Origin: Capitulum mitella
Taxonomy: Eukaryota > Arthropoda > Thecostraca > Pollicipedomorpha > Pollicipedidae
Direction of reading: 5' to 3'
Length of the DNA: 64,000 nucleotides
Assembly (NCBI GenBank): GCA_030062745.1
Contig: CP099841.1
Location: 3,162,001-3,226,000, forward strand
Part shown: one piece after another, positions 1 to 12,000 of the stretch
Position numbering within the stretch: position 1 is the stretch's first letter
How the letters are laid out: the number at the start of each line of letters is the position of its first letter
Made by a program: the position numbers and the translations under genes
Notes under the pieces: model-generated
The model's database searches: none
What the model was told of the DNA's origin: nothing
The model's input: only the letters and a program-made list of their open reading frames with translations

Positions 1-1098
1 ACTTGACCTTGAATTCTGTTAGCATCTAAAAACACACTCCTGACGCATGCGGGATGTAGCTTGCAAACCAATTAGCAAGTGTGACATCCGCCGTGTATTC
101 GACGCGTTGCTTGCACGTCGAACATTTTAAAGTGCGTCGCGCTTTTGGGTCGCGACATGCCCTCAAGAACAAGGTCATATCTAACAAATCAAAGATCAGA
201 GAAACTTGAAATTTTCGGGGAGTGTGCAGGAATAATAAAAAAGCAGCTACAAAAAAATCAGACCTCTGTTTAAAATAGCTTGGCGTGTATCGGGGAAAAC
301 CATGATGAGTGGATGCCATGGGGGGTGGCATCCATTCCCCATGTGAGGGCGAGGGTTAAGATTCCCGACAGGGTCATTTGGAGCATACGATTGGTACCGG
401 AAAACTACTGTGGTTCGAATACGGATGCTGGTTGAGTCTGCTATGTTTCATTACTGCCATGGTCGTCGAGCTCAAGGGAAACGTCCCCATTTCGTCGACA
501 TGGGACAGAAAATCAGCAAAGCACCACGGCTCTTGCGGGGTCGCTCCAAACCTGGTCCGGAGCCGGCGAGCCGAGTGGGGGGATAGCAGGGCCTGTCTCC
601 GGCCCACTGGAACACGGCGCACAGCTCCAGACCGGGCCACTGCGGGACGGAGAGGCCTGTCGGTTCGTCCTGTGCGGCCAGCAGGACAGGGCGGCTCCGA
701 GCCCGGGCAGAGCGAGCCGCAGCGGCGGCACATTGATTGTAGCCAAGGCGCGGGACTCGGCACATCCGGCGGTGCATTGCTATGAGCCTCCTGCTATTCA
801 AAGCAGGCACGAAGAGCAAACATCAAGGGCAAACTCAGTGAGTTCGCCGTTAAACTTTGTGACTAGTTTGCAACTGCCCCATATAACTATTGATCAAGTT
901 TCTTGCGTGCGTCTGGACTTAGACTTTGAGGTCCGAATGTTTATAAATGATGCGAGGAAGGTGCACTCTGTTCGGTCATTGACGAGCTCATAGATTTATC
1001 GATTGAAGGCCGTGCCAGCACTTAGGTCGCCGTTCGGGAAGCAACAAAGTCGTCTCGGAAAAACATCACCCATAAAAAGGTGTTTTTATGGGCATATG

Positions 1099-1513
1099 GG
1101 CCCTGTTCGAGGTCCTGCTTGCGGTTGCTTGCGCAACCTGGTAGCCAGAGATCCACCAATGAAATTCAAACGCTGAGACGAGATATGGCGCGCAAGCTCA
1201 AAGCCTTTTGCTTGCGGCTGCTTGTGCTGCTTGCGCTGAAACATGTAAACCCACCGCAAGCATCCACAAGCCACACAGGCCAGACGGCATAACGGTGTTT
1301 AGAGTCGTGGGTTGTTATCATTTGCGCATGTGAAATACTTGATGCGATTTAAAATGTTGTAAATTCGCATTGTAAACTAAGTATGTAAAGTAAAACATTG
1401 TGCTGTAAATTCTATGTGCTTGCGAATGCTTGCAGCCCTCCCCGAACAGCATTTGTGTTTGGCTGCAAGCACACGGCTTGCGCAACCACGCAAGCAGGTC
1501 CTCGAACAGGGCC
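1099..1513. repeat. inverted repeat, ~38 bp arms
   Basis: 1099-1137 and the complement of 1477-1513 share GGCCCTGTTCGAGG and CCTGCTTGCG followed by a GCGCAA block. The intervening sequence is rich in GCTTGCG. It may be a small non-autonomous element, but no target duplication was found. The rest of 1-1714 shows no supported gene. Confidence 0.45.
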
Positions 1514-1714
1514 ATGGTCTGTTTCTTGGAGGCCGCAGAGTTCAAGTGAATTCGACGTTCTTCGGAGAAGGCGATGCGGGGGATAGTACCGGAGCACGGC
1601 GAAACGAGCGGATGCTTTGTGTGTGTAAAAACGCAGCTCGATGAGCTGAAGCGAGCGCGTAGTTCCAGCACCCCGGGTCAATTCACCAACGCAGTGTGTT
1701 TCTTCCCAGGGGAA

Positions 1715-1926
1715 TCAGACGAGAATAGCCAGTCCGCCGCTCTCGCTCGCCTGTTGTTTCGGCACGAGCGGCAGGAAGATGACGCCGGAGATCCTGATGA
1801 GAGCCGAGCACGGACTGGGCTCGAACCGCGCCGGATCCAGGTCTGCAGCCGGCCGCCGGACGCTCTTCTTCGGAGATTTCTTCTTCGTGGATTTCTTCCT
1901 GTTCGTCAGAGGCTTGAATTGGAGGG
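1715..1926 (-). CDS. candidate LRRC43-like exon 6 with stop codon
   Basis: The acceptor is GGCACATCAG at 1929-1927. Two leading bases (CC) fit phase 1 of the long exon 5. The translation is lysine-rich (NRKKSTKKKSPKKSVRRP), then SALIRISGVIFLPLVP, and ends at a TGA at 1717-1715. The Lys-rich stretch followed by a hydrophobic strand recalls the C-terminal third of LRRC43, but the similarity is loose. The pyrimidine tract is poor. This could instead be a chance open frame. A further open stretch near 1470-1640 might be more C-terminus. Confidence 0.35.
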
Positions 1927-4900
1927 CTGATGTGCCAAGCACATCAGGTGATGATGAAGTTTCATGGGTTATGTGCAAAGCGGTAAACTAAGGAACGAGC
2001 AACATACGTCTTCTTATTCGTTTCAATACATGGCCGCAGTTATTCCAATGTAATCTTTCCACAGCTCGTCGTTCGGCAAAAGCAAGTTCAAGACCACGGA
2101 GGAAAAAGTTCTGCTCGTCCGCTAACATCATCCGCAAATAGAATAGCCTCCCTCTCCCTTATGTTGCATTCGCATTAACAAGTGTCCCGTCGAAACATGG
2201 AATAGAGTTCATCTGTAATCTAAGCGGCCAGAAGGATCTCCTGCCATGCGGAAGCACACTGCGGTGGCCAGGTCGATCGTTCAGCCTCGTTACAGATCAA
2301 GTCCATGAAGAATCGATCGGCAATGCTAAATGTGCAATGCCCCCCGCCTCCAGTGCAAACACGCTGGCGCCGTCGACGCGTCACGCACATCTGTCGTGCC
2401 ACCATCGGAGTGTCACGCTAGACAGAGTTGAACCTGGCGGTCGGCCACCTTTCATTGACTCTTGGCCAACTAGCCGCTACACAGTCGACTACCGTGGCGT
2501 GTCGAGTCACTTTGTAGAATAAACCCATAACGTATATTTAGTCATAATGACATTCAGAGATGATGTCAATGTCCAAAACCAGAGAGATAAACAGGTTTAA
2601 GCAGAATCGCAGAAAGTTCCGTCCCAGTGTTTCCAAAGCATTTTTATAGTACGCACCTCCATTCCTCCATGGTCAGCACTTGATACACTTGCTCGATTTT
2701 CGCTGACCCTCCTCACCCGTCGCTTTCTCGGCCAGTCGACAGATCCGCCACCGGCCCCGCTCTGTCACCTGTCGGGAGGCTCGGCCGGCACAGCCCGCAT
2801 CCACTCACCTGGACTTGGCGAACCGGTCCTCCGGTCCCCCCCCCCCCGCCTGGACTTGGCGAACATCTCCCCCGGCCCCTTTCCCCCTCCCACCTGAACT
2901 AAGCGGACCGATCTCTTTGGATTCTCCCTCCCCCTCCCACCTGGATATGGCAGGCCGATCTCACCTGGTCCTCCTCTACCTGAACCTGGCGGACTGATCT
3001 CACCCGCCCCCCCCCCCCCCCACCTGGACTTGGCGGATGTCTCCGACTGGTGCTCCGACTGACGGAGCTGGCTGGCCAGCGCCTCCAGCGCCTCCTCGGT
3101 CAGCTCCTGCCCGTCCAGCACCGTCAGGCGGCCGCGCTCGGTCAGGAAGTGCTGGTAGTAGCCGGTCACCAGCTGCGCGGGTCGGATGGAGGCCTCGTCA
3201 GTGTCAGTGACGGAGCGTAGGACGGTTGGCGGTATCACTGATGGCATCATGGAGGGTGCTCTGTAGCGCTGAAGCGCATGATGGAAGATTACTGATGTTC
3301 ATTAAGGCGATGTGACAAGGTTATCCACTTCGATGAGAGGAATTGGGCCATCAAGTTGTTATCACCTTCAATAAGAGCATTTCGCAGGGTAATTAATTTC
3401 ATTAGGGAGATACGACAGAGCGGCGCGCTTCAACAGGACAATGTGTCGCGGCCTTCAGCATCCTTTGAAGGGCGCCAAAGGGCAGTCGGCTCCAACGAGG
3501 ACAGGGTCGTCGCCGTCCGTCGGGTACCACGACGGGTAAGGGAGGGTGGCGCCGGCTATTAGACGTGCGAGGCCAGTCACCGTCAGGGCGGCGACTGAGC
3601 CAGCCGGCGCCGTCTGGAACCCCGCCGCGTGGCACGTGTCGCAGCCGACAGCCGGCGACGTGAGCCCCGCGGGGCCGGCGGCCGTCTGAAGGTCAGAGGG
3701 GTCAAATGCGCCGTCTGGTCGCTGGGGCCTCCGCGGGTGTCGGCGGCGCTCAGCTGAAGCCTGCGCCGCTCCCCCAACATGCAATTTGGCCGTAAAGGCG
3801 TATGCGGTACGCCCGGTTAAATGGATTGAAGAATTGCATAAGACTCGTCGGGATGTGGAGGGAATATATGGTGTACATTCGCGAACTCATGGCTCACTGA
3901 CTAGTGCTCTTAGCTCGCTACCTTAATTGAGTTGCATAATAGCTATGCAACACGCAGGATTCGTCATGGGTCACGTAGCATTTGTAATGCTCGTCCTGAA
4001 CCTGATATTTGATGGTATCGTTGGCCAAATCATTCAGTTTAGTCTTCATCAAATGGCAAACGCCCCCATAATCATGAAAGAAATATTCTGCGCTAGGTGG
4101 CAAACTTTCGATTTTCTGCATACGTAACTCGATGCACCACTTAATCCTATTTATTCCGTAAGAATGTGTCAGTTTAGCCAACAAGCTGACAAAATCGATC
4201 ACTGCAAATAAGGACAAAACAAATAAATATTACTCCGTGTCCCCAGCTTAAAAAACTTACATCCTCAACCATGAATTAACGGGATTTACGGATGATGGAA
4301 CTGAGCACAGCAGCTAATGGGATTGGAAGGCTTTTTATATTTCACCGACTTCCGCTACTTGAACCTCATCATTTGTTTGTCGTGTACCGTTTCGTGGTTT
4401 GGCTGTTAGATCGGCCTAAATGGTATCCAGTTTACGTGCATTTTATGAAGATGCCAGTTCTCTGTAGCACTTTTGGGCTGTGCCACAATCATGACGTGCC
4501 TTTGCAATAACGGGTATTCTGAACAGATGCAAATTAGCCATGCTTAGCCGTGCTGACTCGCTGACGGGCTTTGTTTACGGATGACGCACATCAAGCTACC
4601 ACTGGCTGGAACGGAAATGCTCTTGACGAGTCCCCGCTCACAGTCAACGGCTTTGCACGGCGAAAGCGTCTTTAATTGAATTAGCAGCGTCTTTTTAACC
4701 CGGCGTTCGCTGGCGTATTTAGAATTGCGCCTTTCGCTCGGGGGGGGGGGGCAGGCCATTTCTCCCTCCGTCTATCTTCGTAACTGTTGTGTAAGCGTGG
4801 TCGTCATGTCATCACATCGGGTTCTCTTCCGGCTTTATTTGGGCCCCGACGATACACGTGATCATACGCTGACCGCTCCACTCTGCCTGTGGCACAGTCA

Positions 4901-5995
4901 GAATCCAGAATGCCGCCCTCCTCGACCCCGCGACCCGACCCCGACCCCGCACATCACGTGAAATCCGCGAATTCACCAACTGGACCCGCACACTTCTGGC
5001 GCAGTGCCGCACCACCGCCAATCGGGACGCGCCACGCCCGCCGCAACCCGGCGCCATCCGGCGGTCAAGGTGGTCCGACGAGGTTACAACACCAACCCGC
5101 CACTGCACTGGCCCAGACCGGCCCGGCGCCGGCCAGGACGGCCGACCCAGCATTCTTAAAGGGGGGGAGACGACCGTCTGACGCCTAACGAGACACACGA
5201 CTTGATACAAGACTAGTCGGCTTCCGACTACGACGCTAAAGGTCAATCCTGACTGATGCGTCGAAAAAGAGGCCAGAAAACAGAAATTCATGAGGGTTAG
5301 GGTCATGCCGTGTCAAAGTGCCATGCCGCGCAGCCCCCCTTACAAATGGGCCCATTGAAACGATTCAAATTCCAAACGGTAGCCGTCAACGACAAACTTC
5401 AAAAAATTACGGTCTGCGTACTTCAGGTCACAAATGACGTCACAGGTTGGGCCAAATTTTAAGAGAAATGAATTCATCCACTCTTGAATCCCGCTGGACA
5501 TTCCAAAAATCCGAGGCGTAGTTCATCTCGTACAACTGTTCTGAAACCTTACACTAGTGCTGCCAATAAAACGCCAAAGGACAAGGGATCGAGGTCGCAG
5601 GTCAAGACCAAGGTCAAGTTTAAGGTCAAGAACAACTTTTTTACAACAAGAGCTTCAAATACCACATACTGTTCTATGTACCAGTTGGAAAGTAAAATAG
5701 ACTCCGTTATGAGAATCGGCGCCTCCAGTTACCCAATAAACCATGTAAAGACGGTCACATAAAAAATGCATAACATTGGAAGGACTCAATGATCTTGATC
5801 TCACCATGACATTAGGCGACAAATGACGGTATGCATGAAATGTGTTTATGTGGATATTTTCTTCGCTGCTTCATCTTCACAATCAAATTGATCTGCCCTT
5901 GCTCCGTGACATTACACGACTATGACCTGAAAGCTTACCGGAACATGGGCTTGGAATTTATTGAAAGGTGCACAGATTCGTTTGGTTATATAGTT

Positions 5996-6046
<51 letters not shown>

Positions 6047-9000
6047 ACGTAACAATACAAAAAACGAACAAATTCCACTTAGAATCTTCAGGGGCTTCGA
6101 AGATACTACAGAGCAGCCCAAGGGGAACAAAAAATATCCCCCCAACGAATGACGGACTAACCTACGTACCTTAGTTGCTATCGTGCCCATCGTCAGTAGC
6201 CCGTGCTATCGAGGAGCGTAAAGCGAATGTCTGCAATGCAGTGCTGCCGTCCGCCGCAAACTACGTTCAGGAACGGTCCGAGCGCCGGGGCTCAGATGTT
6301 CTCGACTTGGTCAATAAAGAGGGATTAGCCGCCCGAAATGTGAAAGGTTGCTGAAGGTTGCGACGATGTTGAAAGCAAACTTTGGCAAGCGAGGGACTTT
6401 ATGGTTGACTGTGTCTGGTCACTGGGGTGCCTCAGGGGATGGTGCGGAAAACTTCCCCGAAAGGCTGCGAACGATCGGTTATGATACATTGTGTGTGGAT
6501 ATTTTGAAGGGGATCCCGAGAGCATCGGCGCAGAAAGTAGTTTAGTTGCTTAAAAACTGGTCAAACCATTCTCCATCAGTCTTTTCTCCGAGTGTGTGCA
6601 GGTGATACCATTGATCCAACCATTACTTAAAAGCTCATCCAACTCTTCTCGATCCGTCTTATTTGCTGCAGGGTCCATGATTGCGTTTATGTGATACCAC
6701 CGACGTTTGCAACACAACAAATTGCCTGAAAACTACGTGACCCTGTTAGCAGCTTTTTACACTGTAATCGCTTCAAACCTGTTAGTGTGACTTCAATTTG
6801 ATGCCCGGCCGTCCAATTACACCCTACCGGAGTTGGCAGCTGCCGAGAGATGATTCGTCTTGGTGTACTCACGAAGGCCGGGTTTCCGGACAGGGTGACG
6901 GAGCGGATGTTGGGCGCCGTCGTGATGAGGTCGGTGACCGCGGCCAGGTCGCCGATGTGGTTATCGCAGAGGTCGATTGCCCGCAGGGAGGGCAGGGTGC
7001 CGCCGAGCAGAACCGTCAGCTCCCGCAGCTGCTCTGAATCGACACGGTAACGCGCAGTCAGCGCCTCTGCAGGCACGAGGGCAATAGTCGCGCCGAGATA
7101 ACACACAGCGTGCCACTCTTTGCCACCGCGGTATCTGAGTGCTCTGTATCGCCTACGCATTTGGTGTTTTCTTCGGTCTGAATACAAATGATGTCGACTG
7201 AAAGAGGTAGGTAAGCGGAATAACAGGCACACAATGGTGAGCGCAGTCAATAAAAAAGAAACATTCCGAGTTCGATTTCTGTAGACAGACGTGCCATCCA
7301 AAGCATGTTGGGGGTCCACACGACTGTAACGGACATGCTGTTCTAGCCTTTCATTAGGCTGACATGGAAGCACACAAACTGAGCAGCGTTCGCACATCTG
7401 AAAGCGCAGCTTTAACCCTATTCCCGGAGGGTTAGACGGTATGGTCGATTCCCGGCAGGGGGGGGGCGGATTCGGCCCCCCCCCTGAGATCTCAAGAACT
7501 ACTTGTCCGATTTCATCGCAACAAACAGCACTCGATTTGCCCGGACGTGAACTACATTTTTATAAAAAGAAATTTTCAAAATTTCGAAATTTGTGGATAC
7601 AGGGGGGCAAAAATGTCAAAATGGAGGGTACTTTTGGACCTCTTATAACTCCGTCGTTTATAGACCGATTTCGATGAAACTGACATGAATCGAGAGATTA
7701 TGAATAGGGCTTTTACCATAGGTCCGCAAATCCGAAATTTTGAGAAAATTCATGGGCGTTCACAGGGTTTCAAAAATAGGAGGATTAGTTTTCCAACAAC
7801 TGAATGAACAAAAAAGGCAAAAACACTTTTTTGGCTTCTGCTAGTCATGCTATGCTAAAGAAGTACAAATCTAATTGCAATGTTGGTATAATGTTAGCAT
7901 AGGCGGTGCCAGGGACATGAAAAAGGGGAAACTGTCATGGCCACACGTTATTCAGATCAACTTGTGACCTTTGACCTTAAATGACCTCCAGTGACCTTGG
8001 GTCACCTGGAATGATCTCGTGTGCATTTGATACTATCTGTAAACGTTTTCAATCATCTGAATTCACTCTATTCCAAAAATGTCATTTTATGGCTATTGCG
8101 ATATAAGGTACGCGCACTGACATTTTAGGTCATAGCTCCGTGACCCGACCTGATATCAAGCTAAAACTTGGTACACAAGTAAAGGGTACCTTTCTTCGTC
8201 ATATATATTCCGGGTTTGGCATTTGAAAAAATGGCGCCGAAATTATAGCGAAATAATTAATTTTGACTTTTGACCTTGACCTGACCTTGTAAAGTGACCT
8301 CAGATAAACAAAATTTTGTGTGCACATTGCCTACCTATTTAACTATACATTCATATAAAGTTTTAAGTTCTATGTTAAAAACTCTGTTTTTGGCAGACAT
8401 TTTTCTTTTACCCTGAACATGGCCAAAAATGGCCTGAGGTTCCTCCCAAAAACGTTGCCTGGCTCCGCTCCTGAGCAAAGTAGAATTGTGAAATTTTGTC
8501 ACAGCGCGTAGAAAGGATAGCTAGGAAAAGTCACCAAGTTTCGTGAAGCTGCGCCAAAAAGCCTGGAATTGGAAAACAAAAAACCCGAGGGGAGGGCGGA
8601 TTCCGCCCCCCCCCCCCCTGCCGGGAATAGGGTTAATGCCAAATCCACCGACCACCGCTCTGATCTCACCGTCCGTCATCTGGACAGCTCCCAGTCCGAG
8701 GAATTCCAGCGGCGGACAGTCGGCCACCAGCTCAGTGAGGTCACTGAGTCGGTTGCCGTACAGCTGGAGTGACCTCAGCGAGCGGGGCAGGTCGGTCCCG
8801 CGTACCGACGTCAGGTTGTTGCAGGCCAGCGAACAGCTGGCGAGCCGGCTGAGCCTGGATGGCTGGTCTCCCACGGAGGATATCTGAGGCAGCGGCGCGG
8901 GCAGCCGATGGGACGCTGGGTAGCAAGCCAGGAGCTTACAGATGTGGCAGCAGGGTTACGAAAGAGGCCCTAGAATCTTATGAGCTCACAAATGTTTCAT

Positions 9001-12000
9001 ACGATTAAATATTCTGTTGGAAACCCGTTAACAAGTCAACTTCAGAAGTGCCCACGCCTGCTTCCTTCTCCAAGTTTCCGCCGCTGCACCATCACCTGGA
9101 CGAGGTCAGGCTTTCCACTTTGGCCGCAAGACAGGCGAAAGGTCACGGTCATTGCATTATACCATTTGTACGTCACTTGCACGTACTAAATGCCCTCGAC
9201 TTTTCGAGTACGTTGGCATCACAAAGGACGTCTCGACGAGGTAGCGGTAGGGCGATGAAGCCCTGAGTTGAACAATGCACTGAGAAAAAATGCACCCATT
9301 TAGGTTTTATGAACCAAACGTGATATTTTGTAGTTACGCAACACCTTGAGACTGACGTCATGGCACCTTGGCGACATGGGTATTGAATGCTGACAGGTGC
9401 TTCAATCATAGGGTCTGTCACGAAGCACGATTGATAGGTGTAACAGCACATGGATCACGTATGGCAGCTGCTAGACCGTCCTGGGATTATTTAACAATAG
9501 ACCTGTCGTGTTTCATGGAAAGAAATTGACTTAAATTAGTTTTTATTTTGCCAACTTTGAAAACGCTCCAAACTGATGACTGATAAGAATCTGGCACTGT
9601 ACCAAAACATTGGCTTCTTGTAGCGCCCAAGCGCACCCAGGATTTTCTTAACGGGCAGCTCAGGGTAAATGTAGTTCCCCCCCCCTCTAAAAGAATCCAC
9701 AGGCTTCAGCTACTTTATTTTGAAATCGGGGCAATCCAGTTTTTGTCGTAGAGTTGTAAGGTTATGAACTGCGTGGAACGTATCGCTAATGTTCTTTTAG
9801 ATTTGGCTATCTTACACGTCAAAAACGGCAGATCTGTGTACCTGTGTTCATCAACGGAAAACGACAAACCTACCATAACAATAACATAGTAACCCTTGAA
9901 TCTGTATAATTTTATTTCTCGATTCACGCCTTTCTCTTTTTTTCGCCCACGCAGCGAGAAAAAACTAAAACCACGGGGGGGTGGGGCGTTCCCCTTAAGT
10001 GGATCAGATGACTCTGATAGGCAAGAACCCCTTTACACCCACCTGCTCACTGCCCTGTGTTGCAGCGTTGAGCCTCCTTGATGTATCTCTCCTAGTGTGG
10101 TAATCATTTAACCCATCATATCATGGAGGTGGTCAGTCTGCATTCACCAACTTCACCAACCCCCGTTAGTTTTCCCCACTCTGTTTCATGGGCCCATTTT
10201 TCCTTTGTTTGAACAGCGCTAGTGTCCGACGACAGGCAGTCCCGTGCTGCTATCTGTACTGTATGCCACACGATTCCTCGGAATGTCCACTGAGTCAGCC
10301 GCCTGTGAACGTCGCTGAAAAGGTGTTGCCTCTCTTGACTCATCATTACTAGGGAAACAACTGGATGCTCTCGAGTTGCTGCTGGCGGGCAATGGCAGGA
10401 TTTACCAAAGTGAGGACGCCGGAGCGTCGGTGGCCACTTTCCATTTTGCGCCACTCCTTTGTAAATCTTTAGAGCTCTTTTTCATCAAATCGGAGGGCTG
10501 GAGATAGCGGGAGTGGGTGATCAGTCCTTACCGCTGTACCATTTGCCATGACACACAGCCTGTTGAACATCAAATTCAGTAAGCTGTGCGCGGCGTTTTA
10601 GGCCTCTGTCGAGAAAGCTATCCTCAGTATGGACAACAGGCCGAAGTTGTCCACAACGACCATAACAGGTTGCTGCACCGTCTCGAGCCATGATGGGGCC
10701 GCCTCCTCATGAGCCTGAGCGGCGTAGGGAATGAGAACCCGTGTCGTCGAAGCTGCAGCTGAAAGCAATCATGCCTTTTGCCCATGAACGTGATCAGAAT
10801 AACGGAAATGACTGGAATGACGGAGGGAAAATATGGGGAGCTTAGATTTAGTCTCCACCAACTGTGGTCCCATGTGTAGGTTGTCCGATATTTAACCGGT
10901 CCCCGACTGGGGGGTGGTTGACTGCCCCCTGAGGTTTTTCTGGGATTGCGAGAGAACCGACAAACGCAGAGTCACGAAACTTTGTGTACCTTTTGCTTCA
11001 TCAATTTTACATCTCATGTCAAAATTTTGAGCTCAGGTCACGTCAGGTGTCTGACCTAGGCCAGGTCAAACAGACCTATGTCAAAGAAAAGTTTAGCGCT
11101 CTGTAACTTTTTCGCAAAACAAGATATCTCAATAATACTTTTAGGGTTTAGTGACCGTGATAGATGCAACAAATCTGCTATCTCAGATTTTTCGGAATTT
11201 TCCGGGTCATTGACCTAAGGTCAAGCCCATTTTTAAGACATATCGCCGTTTTTTCGGAAATTGACGGGATATTCCATAACATTTTTAGCGTGGAGTCAAG
11301 CAGACATCTAGTTACCGTCATTGGGCAAAGTATCAATGACTTCCAGCCATTGGCCTGAGGTCAGGTCACGAATAACTGTAGTGAGCCAAAATGTACCACC
11401 GTCAAAATCGACGATGAATTACTCAGAATGGGTAGAAAATTGCAGAACTAAGCTTGCACAGACGTAATTAATACCAGGAACCTCAAAAAGTTACAAAAAG
11501 TAGCATATTTTGGAAATAAACAGGCTCTCGCGAATAAAGCTCCGCCAACTTTGTAGATTGGTAACTAATCAATTTTTCCAAAATTTAAGCATGAGAAACC
11601 ATCACAAGAACCACAAAGATAAATGAAATTAACAGATCGTCTTTTTCGCGAAAATAAAGAAACGCTAAAATTAGTTCCCTTCAATTTGGTACCGCATACG
11701 GCAGCGGCGCACACCGACAGCTGGCGGGAGAATTACCGTGTCTGTAACTCAAGGTTTCGGTGTATATATTCAACAAATCTGGGGAAACTAGACATGTATC
11801 GGCATTCGCGGACCTTTACTTGTGCGGCGGTGCCTTTACCTATGCGTTATTAGTCACAGCCCTTGAGATTCAGGCCATTTCTCGGTCTCATGCAGTCGGC
11901 TTTGAGAAAACGTATATAGGGCGTAAATTGGCTTACGTATCATCTAAAACTAAAAATGAGACCAGTTTCGAGCTCTACTCGTCACAGGCTTTCCAACAGT

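Noticed and set aside
2220-2405. Minus-strand open frame as an LRRC43-like exon between exons 5 and 6
   Set aside because: No good acceptor or donor, no similarity, and the long exon 5 already joins the candidate exon 6 in phase.
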